64,000 nt of DNA from Tabrizicola oligotrophica (lineage in GTDB: Bacteria > Pseudomonadota > Alphaproteobacteria > Rhodobacterales > Rhodobacteraceae), in the NCBI RefSeq assembly GCF_011008935.1, contig NZ_JAAIVJ010000002.1, positions 426,775 through 490,774 of the forward strand, given 5' to 3'. Of this stretch, positions 63,642 through 64,000 are shown one piece after another (the stretch's first letter is position 1; every line of letters begins with the position of its first letter). The notes under the pieces were generated by a model, which made no database searches, was not told where the DNA came from, and saw only the letters and a list, made by a program, of their open reading frames with translations. Made by a program: the position numbers and the translations under genes.

Positions 63642-64000
63642 TTACGCGGCTTCGGTTCCCTTTACGCCAGTGATGTAGCTGACGATGTCGTTGCCGTCGG
63701 TTTCGTCCTTGCGGAGCGAGGCGACGATGCGGCCGCGGCGGAAGACGACGATGCGGTCGACGAGGTCGAAGACCTGGCGCAGGTTGTGGGAGATCAGGAT
63801 CATCGGGATGCCGCGCTCCTTCAGGCCGCGGATGATGTTTTCGACCTGCGCGGTTTCCTGCACGCCAAGCGCGGCCGTCGGTTCGTCCATGATCACGAGC
63901 TTCGAGGCAAAGGCCGCCGTGCGCGCGATCGACACGCATTGCCGCTGGCCTCCGCTCATGTTGCGGATCGGGTTGTCGACATTGGGGATCTTCACCGCCG
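63642..64000 (-). CDS. Sugar ABC transporter ATP-binding protein (partial)
   Basis: C-terminal part of an importer ATPase; the frame continues beyond the right edge of the window, so the start is missing. Visible are the signature MSGGQRQCVSIART, Walker B LVIMDEPTAALGVQET, and the H-loop MILISHNLRQVFDL. The ALGVQET sequence is typical of fructose/ribose-type single-ATPase-domain subunits (FrcA-like). It is convergent with the exporter operon. Confidence 0.9.
   Translation of the reverse strand, partial: AVKIPNVDNPIRNMSGGQRQCVSIARTAAFASKLVIMDEPTAALGVQETAQVENIIRGLKERGIPMILISHNLRQVFDLVDRIVVFRRGRIVASLRKDETDGNDIVSYITGVKGTEAA

Overview
The window is GC-rich chromosomal DNA from an alphaproteobacterium, most likely family Rhodobacteraceae/Paracoccaceae (Rhodobacter, Tabrizicola or Gemmobacter-like). 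The main pointers are an FnrL-type oxygen regulator divergent from hemN, a membrane-anchored cytochrome c-y of the CycY type, an Mcl1 malyl-CoA lyase of the ethylmalonyl-CoA pathway, a class I lysyl-tRNA synthetase, phaA-phaB, and the zinc-ribbon gene facing ftsE-ftsX. Codon use and base composition look uniform. I see no phage, insertion sequence, integrase, CRISPR array, tRNA or rRNA, so this reads as core genome rather than an island.

Layout. 1-4.3 kb: end of an oligopeptide-type ABC transporter (dual ATPase), a phosphodiesterase-like enzyme, then a class II aldolase and an HSL-type esterase on the other strand. 4.4-9.5 kb: an orphan receiver-like protein with a palindrome upstream, a cold-shock protein, the dnaX-ybaB-recR replication/repair operon, a small phosphatase and a molybdopterin adenylyltransferase. 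9.5-18.1 kb: a cluster of tandem palindromes, DUF4864, class I lysS, TerB-like, a HAD phosphatase, a CpdB-like nucleotidase, nudC, an SRPBCC protein, pheA and cycY. 18.2-25.2 kb: the yejABEF peptide importer with a translationally coupled glycosyltransferase. 25.3-27.8 kb: hemN/FNR box/fnrL. 28-30.2 kb: a large RTX protein. 30.3-36.3 kb: pgsA-moaD-moaE, the zinc-ribbon gene, ftsE-ftsX-plsC-tfoX-like, and accA. 36.6-42.6 kb: mcl1, an epimerase plus D-amino-acid transaminase pair, an N-formylglutamate amidohydrolase, and pyk behind a 12-bp palindrome. 42.6-49.4 kb: rpmI-rplT, tag, an EAL protein, phaA-phaB, a DMT exporter and several very small genes. 49.5-56.3 kb: a polyprenyl diphosphate synthase, a hydrolase, gabD, a secreted peptidoglycan-binding-like protein, and an ECF sigma factor overlapping a membrane vWA protein. 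56.3-64 kb: a heat-shock-controlled Hsp20, a hydroxyproline-epimerase-type enzyme under a GcvA-like LysR regulator, a tripartite ABC export system, and the start of a sugar ABC ATPase.

Functional themes are C2/C3 and storage-polymer metabolism (mcl1, phaAB, accA, pyk, gabD), redox and haem (fnrL, hemN, cycY), envelope and division (ftsEX, plsC, pgsA), and peptide or amino-acid salvage (yejABEF, epimerase/transaminase, hydroxyproline epimerase). No clear-cut novel multi-gene system stands out. The most promising signals are regulatory: an RpoH-like promoter plus ROSE-like thermometer at hsp20, paired ATTAG/CTAAT dyads around the LysR gene, a 27-bp operator-like palindrome near 4.4 kb, and the ECF-sigma/vWA pair. 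Promoter, operator and RNA-structure calls were made by eye and are inferences.
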